Below, in pieces: positions 6,526-12,873 of a stretch of 14,918 nt of DNA. The DNA lies in NCBI GenBank assembly GCA_900540635.1, contig UQGU01000055.1, forward strand, positions 1 to 14,918, in the 5' to 3' direction. The translations under genes and the position numbers were made by a program. Position 1 is the first letter of the stretch. Each line of letters opens with the position of its first letter. The notes below the pieces were generated by a model, which was not told the origin of the DNA, ran no database searches, and was given only the letters and a program-made list of their open reading frames with translations. Source of the stretch: an uncultured Eubacteriales bacterium. Lineage in GTDB: Bacteria; Bacillota; Clostridia; Oscillospirales; Oscillospiraceae.

Positions 6526-7292
6526 AAAAGGTCATCACCTACCGCGATCCGGTAAACGACGACTTTGCCGGAACCAATATCAAAACCAAGCCCCTGCCCG
6601 AGTGGTTCCGCTACACCCACACAAACCCCGTCTGGCGGGGCCTTGCCTGCTTCGTCTATCGGGGCCTTGCCCGGCCGATTGCCTTTTGCTTCCGGAAAAT
6701 CTGGTGCCTGCACCGGTTTGAAAACCGACAGGTCCTGGACGAGGCTGCTGGAAAGGGAATCTATGTCTATGCCAACCATACCCAGCGGGTCATGGATGCC
6801 TTTCTGCCCTGCCAGCTGCGGCGAAAGGGCAGAAGCTATATTATTGTAGGCCCGGATGCATTGTCCATCCCCCTGATCCACAACTTCCTGCAAATGCTGG
6901 GAGCCATTCCCTTGGGGTCCACCATAAAGCAGAGCCGGGATATGGCGGCCTCCGTCCATGGGCATATTTCCCGGGAGGATCTCATCACCATCTACCCCGA
7001 GGCCCATATCTGGCCCTTCTATACGGGCATCCGCCCCTTCCCCGCTGCCTCCTTCGGCTATCCTGCCCGGGATGGGGCCCCGGTATACGCCATGACCAGC
7101 TGCTACCGGAAGCGCCGGCTTGGAGCCTTTCCAAAGGTGGTCACCTATCTGGACGGCCCCTTCTACCCGGACAACAGCCTTCCCCTGCCGGAGCGAAAGC
7201 AGCGCCTCCGGGACCAATGCCACGCAGCCATGGTAAAGCGGGCGGAGGAGAACTCCAATTACGCCTATTATGAATACAGGGAAGAGGCGTGA
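6522..7292 (+). CDS. PlsC-like 1-acylglycerol-3-phosphate acyltransferase family protein
   Basis: A 256-residue protein of the glycerolipid acyltransferase superfamily, which moves an acyl chain onto a lysolipid or related acceptor at the membrane. The catalytic block reads YANHTQRVMDAF (~83-94), with His and Asp separated by five residues rather than the classical four. A second block, LGAIPLGST, is followed by the YPEAHIWPF block, which replaces the usual PEGTR. The N-terminal region (RGLACFVYRGLARPIAFCF) is hydrophobic and probably membrane-associated. ATG 6522 overlaps the glycosyltransferase stop (ATGA) and has GGGAAGG upstream; a longer in-frame start at 6474 would lie inside the previous gene and is not needed. 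The altered motifs make the acceptor uncertain. Confidence is good for the superfamily, low for exact substrate. Confidence 0.82.
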   Translation: MKKVITYRDPVNDDFAGTNIKTKPLPEWFRYTHTNPVWRGLACFVYRGLARPIAFCFRKIWCLHRFENRQVLDEAAGKGIYVYANHTQRVMDAFLPCQLRRKGRSYIIVGPDALSIPLIHNFLQMLGAIPLGSTIKQSRDMAASVHGHISREDLITIYPEAHIWPFYTGIRPFPAASFGYPARDGAPVYAMTSCYRKRRLGAFPKVVTYLDGPFYPDNSLPLPERKQRLRDQCHAAMVKRAEENSNYAYYEYREEA

Positions 7293-7320
7293 GGAAATTT
7301 CCCGATGGGATACAGCTGCG

Positions 7321-7357
7321 AAACAGGGACTGCCCCTCCGCGAGGCAGTCCCTGTTT
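7321..7357. terminator. Strong hairpin terminator after the lipid operon
   Basis: AAACAGGGACTGCC (7321-7334) and GGCAGTCCCTGTTT (7344-7357) pair perfectly over 14 bases with a nine-base loop, 28 bases after the acyltransferase stop. The T-run is only three bases on either strand, so efficiency is uncertain. It lies between convergent operons and may serve both. The remaining stretch 7358-7486 contains no convincing gene. Confidence 0.75.
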
Positions 7358-7486
7358 CAATCTGTCGAAAAACCTTACGGGCTTTTCCGGCGGAAAATGA
7401 TCCCATTTTATTTGTCGGCTTACGCCACAAAACTCTGCGAGGCTTTTTTGACAAGCTGGATTTCATGCATCTGCGCAGCGGGGGCA

Positions 7487-8284
7487 TCAACGGACAGCTG
7501 CAACCAATTTTTGCAGATTTAAGACCTTTTCTTTTAAACCCAGCTTTTGTGCAATTTCCGTACAGACCGGCGGCTTTACCCGGGCATCGGCCAGAATATC
7601 GCTGCGATAAAAAATTTCCCGGCAGCTGCCATCAGCAATCACATTCTTGTGTGCCATTACAATCACACGGTCAAAATTCTCGGCCACAAACTCCATGTCG
7701 TGAGAAATTGTGATAATGGTCTTTCCCTTGTTCTGCAGATAGTCCATCACCGTCTTCAGCTGCGCGCGGCCCCAGTTATCCTGGCCCGCAGTGGGCTCAT
7801 CCAAAATCACATAGTCCGGCCCAACCGCCAGAACCACCGCCACCGTCAAAAATTTTCGAATGGGAAGGGGAATGTCAAAGGGATGGGTATGGATAAAATC
7901 CCGAATTCCGGTGACGTCCAGCACTTCGTTCCGACGGCGAACAATTTCCTCCTCGGGCAGCTTCCAATACCGCAGAACATACTCAATTTCCTTGGTGACA
8001 TCATCGTTGAAAATCTGGTCGTTGGGGTTCTGGAATACATAACCGACATGCGGTGCAATTTCGGCGGTGGTCTTGTCTTTCGTGTCGATGCCATCCACCA
8101 GGATTGTGCCGCTTGTGGGCTTGTAGATATTGTCGATAATCTTGACCGTGGTGGACTTACCGGCACCATTCTGGCCAATAATTGCGACACGCTCACCCTT
8201 GCCAATGGTGAAGGAAACATTCTCGACAGCAGTTACCGGGCTGCCGGGATAGGCAAAGCACAGATTTTTCACTTCAATTGCCAT
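7487..8284 (-). CDS. ECF transporter ATPase subunit with a non-canonical signature motif (EcfA type)
   Basis: A 265-residue ABC ATPase that pairs with the upstream ATPase to power an energy-coupling-factor importer on the inner face of the membrane. Walker A GQNGAGKST (37-45), Q-loop YVFQNPNDQIF (82-92), Walker B YVILDEP (158-164) with catalytic Glu163, and switch His195 (ISHD) are intact. The LSGGQ signature is absent: the aligned residues 138-142 read IPLPI, followed by RKF, with normal distance to Walker B. The D-loop is GQD rather than the usual GLD. No frameshift explains the change. ATG 8284 has GGAGGG upstream, inside the end of the previous ATPase gene, from which it is separated by three bases. 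It is the last gene of the operon. Confidence 0.93.
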   Translation of the reverse strand: MAIEVKNLCFAYPGSPVTAVENVSFTIGKGERVAIIGQNGAGKSTTVKIIDNIYKPTSGTILVDGIDTKDKTTAEIAPHVGYVFQNPNDQIFNDDVTKEIEYVLRYWKLPEEEIVRRRNEVLDVTGIRDFIHTHPFDIPLPIRKFLTVAVVLAVGPDYVILDEPTAGQDNWGRAQLKTVMDYLQNKGKTIITISHDMEFVAENFDRVIVMAHKNVIADGSCREIFYRSDILADARVKPPVCTEIAQKLGLKEKVLNLQKLVAAVR

Positions 8285-8287
8285 GTT

Positions 8288-9139
8288 TTAACCCTCCATC
8301 CGCTGCCGGAGCAAGCTGACCGCTTCCTGCAGGTCGATCGGTATGGTATTCAGAGGCTTTCCCGCCTGTGCCATCGCAAAGGCAATCTGCACGACCTGCG
8401 GAATCTGAATTCCATATCCCGGCAGAGCCGGGTCTGCCAATACCTGACAGGTTGGCCCCTGGGCGACAATTTCTCCTCCGGCCATGGCAATAATCTCATC
8501 GCAGTATTCGGCCAGCAGGTCAATCTTATGCTCCGCAATAATGACGGTCTTTCCCATTTCCTTCAGGCCCTTGACGATTTCAAATACATCCAGCGTTCCC
8601 TCCGGATCCAGCTGGCTGGTGGGCTCATCGATCACCACAATGTCGGAATCCAGAACCAGAACCGAGGCAAATGCAACTCTCTGACACTGTCCTCCGGACA
8701 GCGCCAGGGGGTTCTTTTGCAAAAGATGATCCACCTTCACCAGCTTGGCGATTTTCAGGATCCGCTGAATCATTTCCTCCCGCTCTACCCCCAGGTTCTC
8801 CAGGCCCATGCCGATTTCCTCAAAGACGGTTTCCTTGATGCCGCTGACCTGGGCAAAGGGATCCTGGAAAACATAGCCAATCCGCACGCTCAGGTCGGCT
8901 TCGTCCCAGTCCTTCAGCTCCTTGCCGTCTACAATCACAGTCCCCCGCAGGGTGCCGCCATAGAAATTGGGGCACAGCCCCCGCATCAGATTGCAGAACG
9001 TCGTTTTACCGCCGGCATTGGGGCCGATGATGCCGTAGCATTTTCCAGACTCCAGCTTGCAGCTTAAATGCCGAACTGCTGCCTTTTTCGCCAGAGGATA
9101 GGCATAAGATACATCCTTGTATTCCACACAGTTACCCAT
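8288..9139 (-). CDS. ECF transporter ATPase subunit with canonical signature motif (EcfA type)
   Basis: A 283-residue ABC ATPase, partner of the downstream ATPase. Walker A is GPNAGGKT (39-46), fitting G-x4-G-K-T but with the usual N-G-A order reversed to N-A-G. The Q-loop is YVFQDPFAQ (~89-97), the signature LSGGQ (147-151) is canonical, Walker B is IVVIDEP (~167-173) with catalytic Glu172, and the switch histidine is His204 (AEHKID). A C-terminal extension after ~215 is typical of EcfA proteins. ATG 9139 follows AAGGAGG, which begins right after the EcfT stop, so the genes are tightly coupled. Its canonical signature would complete the ATP site of the partner's canonical Walker A, leaving the second composite site degenerate. 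Confidence 0.95.
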   Translation of the reverse strand: MGNCVEYKDVSYAYPLAKKAAVRHLSCKLESGKCYGIIGPNAGGKTTFCNLMRGLCPNFYGGTLRGTVIVDGKELKDWDEADLSVRIGYVFQDPFAQVSGIKETVFEEIGMGLENLGVEREEMIQRILKIAKLVKVDHLLQKNPLALSGGQCQRVAFASVLVLDSDIVVIDEPTSQLDPEGTLDVFEIVKGLKEMGKTVIIAEHKIDLLAEYCDEIIAMAGGEIVAQGPTCQVLADPALPGYGIQIPQVVQIAFAMAQAGKPLNTIPIDLQEAVSLLRQRMEG

Positions 9140-9152
9140 TGTCTATTCCTCC

Positions 9153-9950
9153 TTACAGATATATTTTCCCAAGTACGCAGGTCACCACGCAGGCAGCGAA
9201 AGTGACAGCTGTAATGACCTTCTCTGCGGCAGTTGCAGGGGCAATCTTGCGCAGGGAGGTATGCTTGCCTTTCGCTGCGAACGCCCGGGCATTCATCGCA
9301 AGGGTCTTGTCCTCAATTCCGGTCATGGAGCTGATAATCACTGGGAACAGCACAGGCAGCACGGACTTGACCCTGGTAACAAAACCGCCCTCTGTCTCGA
9401 TACCTCTTGCCCGCTGGCTCTCGCGGACGGTATTCAGCTTGCCCTTGATGGAGCTGATACAGGAAAAGGTAGACAGCACCATAAAGCTGGCAGTGGGAGA
9501 CATTCCCATCTGCTCCAGCCCACAGCACAGATCCCGCATTTCCGTGGTCAGGAAGAAGGCCATAAAGATTCCCAGAAAGCCCTCGATCATGAATACCATG
9601 TCCAGGCAGCTGATAACAGCCGTCATAGGCACGGCTTTGCCAAACAGGTAAAATGCCACAGGCCCCGGGTCGCCGAGATGGACGTACAGTCGGACACCGA
9701 CTGTCAGCACACAGCCCAGCAAAAACATGACGCCGATGGTCTTGAGATAGGACTTAAAAATGGGTGTTGTGGCGGCGATGACAGTTGCCAACAGGAAAAT
9801 CGCCAGGCCGATTTGCCAGCGGAATACGATCATGGATGTAAATCCCAGGCACAGAACAAGAATCAGCTTACATACAGGATGAAAATCATACCACCAATGT
9901 CCCTTTTTCTGGTAGTGTCGAAAGCTTTCGATAAATTCGGCATCTGTCAC
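9153..9950 (-). CDS. ECF transporter transmembrane coupling subunit EcfT
   Basis: A 265-residue membrane protein that links the substrate-binding S component to the ATPase pair. Hydrophobic segments are visible at ~28-46, 48-62, 70-90, 105-135 and 243-262. The cytoplasmic coupling helices carry the two expected Ala-Arg-Gly-type motifs: QRARGIE (~179-185) and MNARAFAAKG (~220-229, Ala-Arg-Ala variant). The start is GTG 9950, chosen because AGGAGG (9964-9959) stands eight bases upstream and the N-terminus has family-typical FHPVCKL sequence soon after. Gene order S-T-A-A with short spacings marks a dedicated (group I) ECF system rather than a shared module. Confidence 0.92.
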   Translation of the reverse strand: MTDAEFIESFRHYQKKGHWWYDFHPVCKLILVLCLGFTSMIVFRWQIGLAIFLLATVIAATTPIFKSYLKTIGVMFLLGCVLTVGVRLYVHLGDPGPVAFYLFGKAVPMTAVISCLDMVFMIEGFLGIFMAFFLTTEMRDLCCGLEQMGMSPTASFMVLSTFSCISSIKGKLNTVRESQRARGIETEGGFVTRVKSVLPVLFPVIISSMTGIEDKTLAMNARAFAAKGKHTSLRKIAPATAAEKVITAVTFAACVVTCVLGKIYL

Positions 9951-9996
9951 GGCAGGTTCCTCCTAATTCTTAACGGTTATTGCACAATTTCCCGAA

Positions 9997-10626
9997 TCAA
10001 ATGTCCAATTCTGCCTCGTCTGCTTTTGCATCGGTGACATACTTGCCGTAGGGCAGCTTAACCAGGAAGCGATCCGGCAGGGCCTTGATAACCAAGAAGA
10101 CTACCAGCAGGCAAACGAACTTATCAATGCAGTCAAAGCACAGGGAGCTGACGGCCATTGCCAGATACTTGGGGACACCGGCATTGAACATGGGAATGCC
10201 CATCAGAACGGAAGCCATGTTACCCCAGAAATCGCCGCCCATGGCGAAGAAAATGATGGTTCCACTGATCCAACCTCCGATGAAGCCAAAAATAGGTGTG
10301 CACAGCAGCGTCTTCCACAGCTTCTTGAAGAGTCCCTTTTTGGACATCAGGCCCGCCACGACGCCAAAGGCCATGTTCAGCGGTGCCATCACAATCATGA
10401 CGGGATTCTTGATGACATTTACAAGGTTGGACAGGAGTCCAACAATCAGGCCGGGGACGGGCCCGCAGATCGCGCCCACAAGAATGGTGCCGATGGAATC
10501 TCCCAGAACCACGGTAGTGATGGGGTAGATTACGTTATAGCATACCATGTTAATAGCTACGGCCAAGGGGATCAGCAGGAGGGTCATTTTGTCGAGTTTG
10601 TGATTTTTCTTTTCTAACGTTGCCAT
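9997..10626 (-). CDS. ECF transporter S component (substrate-binding), likely nucleoside or ribose compound
   Basis: A 209-residue, very hydrophobic protein with about six membrane segments. It carries features common to S components: an early helix with small residues (LIPLAVAINMV), then DSIGTILVGAICGPVPGLIVG and a later MAFGVVAGLMSKKG. Substrate is not readable from sequence. The operon neighbours (nucleoside hydrolase, ribokinase-like kinase) suggest a nucleoside or free ribose-like compound. ATG 10626 is chosen because AAAGGAG lies seven bases upstream; an in-frame upstream start would add 13 basic residues across that site. It stands 46 bases before EcfT and 48 bases after the hydrolase gene, with a hairpin in the latter gap. 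Confidence 0.85.
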   Translation of the reverse strand: MATLEKKNHKLDKMTLLLIPLAVAINMVCYNVIYPITTVVLGDSIGTILVGAICGPVPGLIVGLLSNLVNVIKNPVMIVMAPLNMAFGVVAGLMSKKGLFKKLWKTLLCTPIFGFIGGWISGTIIFFAMGGDFWGNMASVLMGIPMFNAGVPKYLAMAVSSLCFDCIDKFVCLLVVFLVIKALPDRFLVKLPYGKYVTDAKADEAELDI

Positions 10627-10646
10627 ATGAATTCTCCTTTTATTTG

Positions 10647-10663
10647 GACGCCAGTGCGGCGTC
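10647..10663. other. Hairpin between the nucleoside hydrolase and the ECF genes
   Basis: GACGCC (10647-10652) and GGCGTC (10658-10663) pair around a five-base loop in the 48-base gap of an otherwise tightly spaced operon. No T-run follows on the minus strand, so it is unlikely to terminate. It separates the enzyme genes from the transporter genes and may protect or mark an RNA end. Confidence 0.5.
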
Positions 10664-10674
10664 AAAGTACAAAA

Positions 10675-11712
10675 TCATTTGCAATTGGCGGCGGCATCCA
10701 CCAGCATATCCATAAACCGGGCATTGTCCATATTGTAGACAACCTCCACATTCTTGGGCAGGCCCACCAAAATGCCGGAATAATCGCAGATGGTCGCACC
10801 GTCTGTATAACCGCCGCCGGTTTCAATGTCCACGTGCATCCAACGGCTCTCCGTAACAATCGACGGGTCGATAACCCCTGCCACAGCGCAGGCATCGTGG
10901 ATGGGAACCACGTTTTTGAGATCCAGGAAGCTCAGACCGGCATTGTGCCGCGCCATGAAGAAGCGAACCAGCGCGGCCATCATCTTGCCGGTGTCATTGC
11001 CCAGGGCCTCCAGGCGCTCCAGGGTGTCCACACCGCACATAACCCGATACGTCACATCGTAGCCGAACATTGTAACGGGAATCCCGCTTTCAAAAACGAT
11101 TTTGGTTGCTTCCGGATCAACAAAGGTATTGAATTCCATGCCCGGACGGCTCAGGACAAACTGCGCGGTACCGCCCATCATACAAATTCGCTCGATTTTC
11201 GGAATCAGATCCGGGAAAGCCTTAATCAGTAGTCCCACATTGGTCAGCGGTGCAGTGGGAATGATGGTTACCTTTTCCTCGCTTTCCCGCAGAACCTTCG
11301 CCATCATCTCCACAGCGCGGATGGAGGCTGCCTTCTTCGGATTTTCGGCGGGGAATGTGAAGCCGTCCAGTCCGGTAGTTCCATGCACTGCCGCGCCGGT
11401 TGTCTTTACCGACAGCAGCGTTTTCTTTTGCTCCTCATTCATACGCTCCAGCATGGCGGCTGTCATCTTTTCCATGGTCGCCTTGTGGGAGCGGACAATG
11501 CCATCCTGAAAACCCATCGCCACAGGCACCTCGTCTGCACCGATATAATGCAGCACATTCAGGGCATTGCGCGTCGTATTCTCAATGGTATTGTTGCCTG
11601 CCACGGTGGTAACGGCGCGGATATCCAATTTCTGGCTGCCATATGCCAGAACCAGCGCTACCATGTCATCGTGACCGGGGTCACAGTCAATGATTACAGG
11701 TATCTTTTTCAT
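10675..11712 (-). CDS. Inosine/uridine-preferring nucleoside hydrolase family protein
   Basis: A 345-residue cytoplasmic enzyme expected to split a ribonucleoside into base and ribose. The calcium and ribose-binding signature DCDPGHDD (9-16) is intact. The VHG turn (His110) precedes GLDGFTFP, the EFNTFVDPEA block (193-202) supplies the substrate-binding Glu and Asn, and IHDACAV (271-277) supplies the conserved His272 and Asp273. Base specificity is set by loops that I cannot assign. A segment at ~76-105, rich in Lys, Glu and Met, lengthens the protein beyond the usual ~310-320 residues. ATG 11712 directly follows the kinase stop (TGAATG), with AAAGGAGG inside the kinase gene, so the two are translationally coupled. 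Ribose released here is the natural substrate for the kinase. Confidence 0.93.
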   Translation of the reverse strand: MKKIPVIIDCDPGHDDMVALVLAYGSQKLDIRAVTTVAGNNTIENTTRNALNVLHYIGADEVPVAMGFQDGIVRSHKATMEKMTAAMLERMNEEQKKTLLSVKTTGAAVHGTTGLDGFTFPAENPKKAASIRAVEMMAKVLRESEEKVTIIPTAPLTNVGLLIKAFPDLIPKIERICMMGGTAQFVLSRPGMEFNTFVDPEATKIVFESGIPVTMFGYDVTYRVMCGVDTLERLEALGNDTGKMMAALVRFFMARHNAGLSFLDLKNVVPIHDACAVAGVIDPSIVTESRWMHVDIETGGGYTDGATICDYSGILVGLPKNVEVVYNMDNARFMDMLVDAAANCK

Positions 11713-12621
11713 TCAAAGCTCCTCCTTTGTGTGCGCTTCCTCGAAATGAATGACCTCTTCCCATGTTGGAATTGAGGTAGACGCGCCCTGTCTGCTGACA
11801 GCAATGGCAGAGGCCATGCTCGCATATTTCAGAATGTCCTCCATCGGCAGATCCTTTGTAAGGCCTGCCAGGAAGTAGCCGCAGAAGGTATCTCCGGCGG
11901 CGGTGGTATCTACCGCTTTTACCGCGTAAATCCCGTGGGAAAGACGTTTTCCATGATTGTAATACAGAACGCCCTTCTCGCCAACGGTCAGGACAATGGC
12001 CGCATTGGGGAATTGCTCTGCCAGTCCTTCCAGAATTCGATCATACTCCTCAGAGGCTACACCTGCCAGGGCCCTTCCCTCAACTTCGTTGATGATGAAG
12101 TAATCCACCAGTTCCAGAGGATACTCCATCAGCTCCCGGGTAATTGGCGATGCATTGAAGGCAATCTGCATTCCCCGCCGCCTGGCTTCTTCCATTGCAA
12201 AGGAAACGTTGGATATTTCATTTTGCAGCAGCAGAATATCTCCGCTGCCAAAGTTTCCAAGAACCTGCTTGATGTACGCACGACTTATGCACTGATTTGC
12301 CCCGCCGCAGACGATGATGCAGTTCTGACCGGCTGCGTTCTGAATAATTGCGTGTCCGCTGACCGCATCGATTTTCTGGATCCATCCTGCATTTGCACCG
12401 GATTGGGTCAGGCACTCCAGAAAAGGCGCGCCATCTTGGCCAATGGCTCCCGCGTGATATACCTCTGCACCGGCACGGGCCAGGGCCAGCGTCTGATTCA
12501 AGCCCTTGCCTCCCAGAAATTCTGCATATCCGTCGCTCAAAATTGTTTCACCGACAGCAACAAAATGCGGCACGTCATAGACCTTGTCAAAGTTCAGAGA
12601 ACCAAGATTCAGAATTTTCAT
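11713..12621 (-). CDS. Ribokinase-like PfkB family sugar kinase
   Basis: A 302-residue kinase, first gene of the salvage operon. Near the N-terminus the GSLNFD motif (7-12) and GGKGLNQ (37-43) are the substrate-binding and PfkB-1 signatures. The ATP/anion-hole signature is DTTAAGDTF (238-246), with catalytic Asp244; the usual Gly of DTTGAGD is Ala, a change I recall in other ribokinases. The central LNPAP-type segment reads FNASPI, and NEVE (179-182) is the Mg/phosphate-binding motif. Ribose to ribose 5-phosphate is the likely reaction given the hydrolase next door, but a different pentose or a nucleoside cannot be excluded. ATG 12621 has GGGAAGG upstream. The protein is homologous to the C-terminal domain of the divergently encoded regulator. 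Confidence 0.88.
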   Translation of the reverse strand: MKILNLGSLNFDKVYDVPHFVAVGETILSDGYAEFLGGKGLNQTLALARAGAEVYHAGAIGQDGAPFLECLTQSGANAGWIQKIDAVSGHAIIQNAAGQNCIIVCGGANQCISRAYIKQVLGNFGSGDILLLQNEISNVSFAMEEARRRGMQIAFNASPITRELMEYPLELVDYFIINEVEGRALAGVASEEYDRILEGLAEQFPNAAIVLTVGEKGVLYYNHGKRLSHGIYAVKAVDTTAAGDTFCGYFLAGLTKDLPMEDILKYASMASAIAVSRQGASTSIPTWEEVIHFEEAHTKEEL

Positions 12622-12671
12622 TATGCACTTCCTTCCCGGTTTTTACTGTAATGCTTCTGAAAATCGTTTGC

Positions 12672-12677
12672 TTTATA
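12672..12677 (-). promoter_or_regulatory. Possible second -10 element for the salvage operon
   Basis: TATAAA on the minus strand lies 15 bases from TTGAAT (about 12697-12692), which belongs to the palindrome TATTGAATTCAATA. The short spacing makes this a weak alternative to the main promoter at 12736-12765. Confidence 0.25.
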
Positions 12678-12686
12678 CTTGCTTTT

Positions 12687-12700
12687 TATTGAATTCAATA
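12687..12700. promoter_or_regulatory. 14-bp perfect palindrome in the operon leader
   Basis: TATTGAATTCAATA is fully self-complementary and lies about 30 bases downstream of the predicted operon start and 66 bases before the kinase gene. It could be a second operator. It is AT-rich, so chance is possible. Confidence 0.4.
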
Positions 12701-12713
12701 GTAAAATGGTTTC

Positions 12714-12726
12714 GTAAACTGTTTAC
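12714..12726. promoter_or_regulatory. Candidate operator for the LacI-type regulator
   Basis: GTAAAC-T-GTTTAC is a perfect palindrome with a one-base centre. It covers positions about +3 to +15 of the predicted minus-strand transcript, where a repressor would block initiation. LacI-family operators are commonly palindromes of this kind, often with AAAC/GTTT halves. A LacI-type protein is encoded divergently 147 bases away. Confidence 0.6.
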
Positions 12727-12735
12727 CTTAACTGG

Positions 12736-12765
12736 ATTGTACAACCACGCCATGCGTTTTGTCAA
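12736..12765 (-). promoter_or_regulatory. Sigma-A promoter of the salvage operon
   Basis: On the minus strand a consensus TTGACA (12765-12760) is followed after 18 bases by TACAAT (12741-12736). The predicted start is near 12729, giving a leader of about 108 bases before the kinase ATG. No riboswitch fold that I recognise is present in that leader. Confidence 0.75.
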
Positions 12766-12780
12766 CAATCCATTTTTGGG

Positions 12781-12809
12781 TTGCATTATTTTTGTTGAAA
12801 CAGTACAAT
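12781..12809 (+). promoter_or_regulatory. Probable promoter of the LacI-PfkB regulator gene
   Basis: TTGCAT (12781-12786) and TACAAT (12804-12809) are 17 bases apart on the plus strand. The -35 is weak. The predicted start is near 12816, 58 bases before the regulator ATG, back to back with the stronger minus-strand promoter. Confidence 0.5.
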
Positions 12810-12873
12810 ATGTATGTCGTAAAACTGTGAAATCGGCCCATTCTCTTGTGCCGTATTGGAAGGAGTACACAAA

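Noticed and set aside
6324..7490. A 388-residue minus-strand open frame across the acyltransferase gene and terminator
   Set aside because: It runs through a perfect terminator hairpin and opposite a translationally coupled operon; its composition is that of a shadow frame.
7487..8284. Frameshift as the cause of the missing LSGGQ in the last ATPase
   Set aside because: The distance from the preceding HPFD to Walker B is normal and flanking motifs are in one frame, so the motif is substituted, not lost by a shift.
7547..9067. A 506-residue plus-strand open frame opposite the two ECF ATPases
   Set aside because: Both ATPases on the minus strand show all expected motifs; the opposite frame crosses a gene boundary and has no recognisable domain.
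12658..12671. A catabolite-repression (cre) site, TGAAAATCGTTTGC
   Set aside because: The central CG is one base out of register with the cre consensus, so it does not fit.
12622..12729. Riboswitch in the leader of the salvage operon
   Set aside because: The 108-base AT-rich leader shows short palindromes only; I see none of the conserved cores of purine, preQ1, TPP or related riboswitches and no terminator/antiterminator pair.
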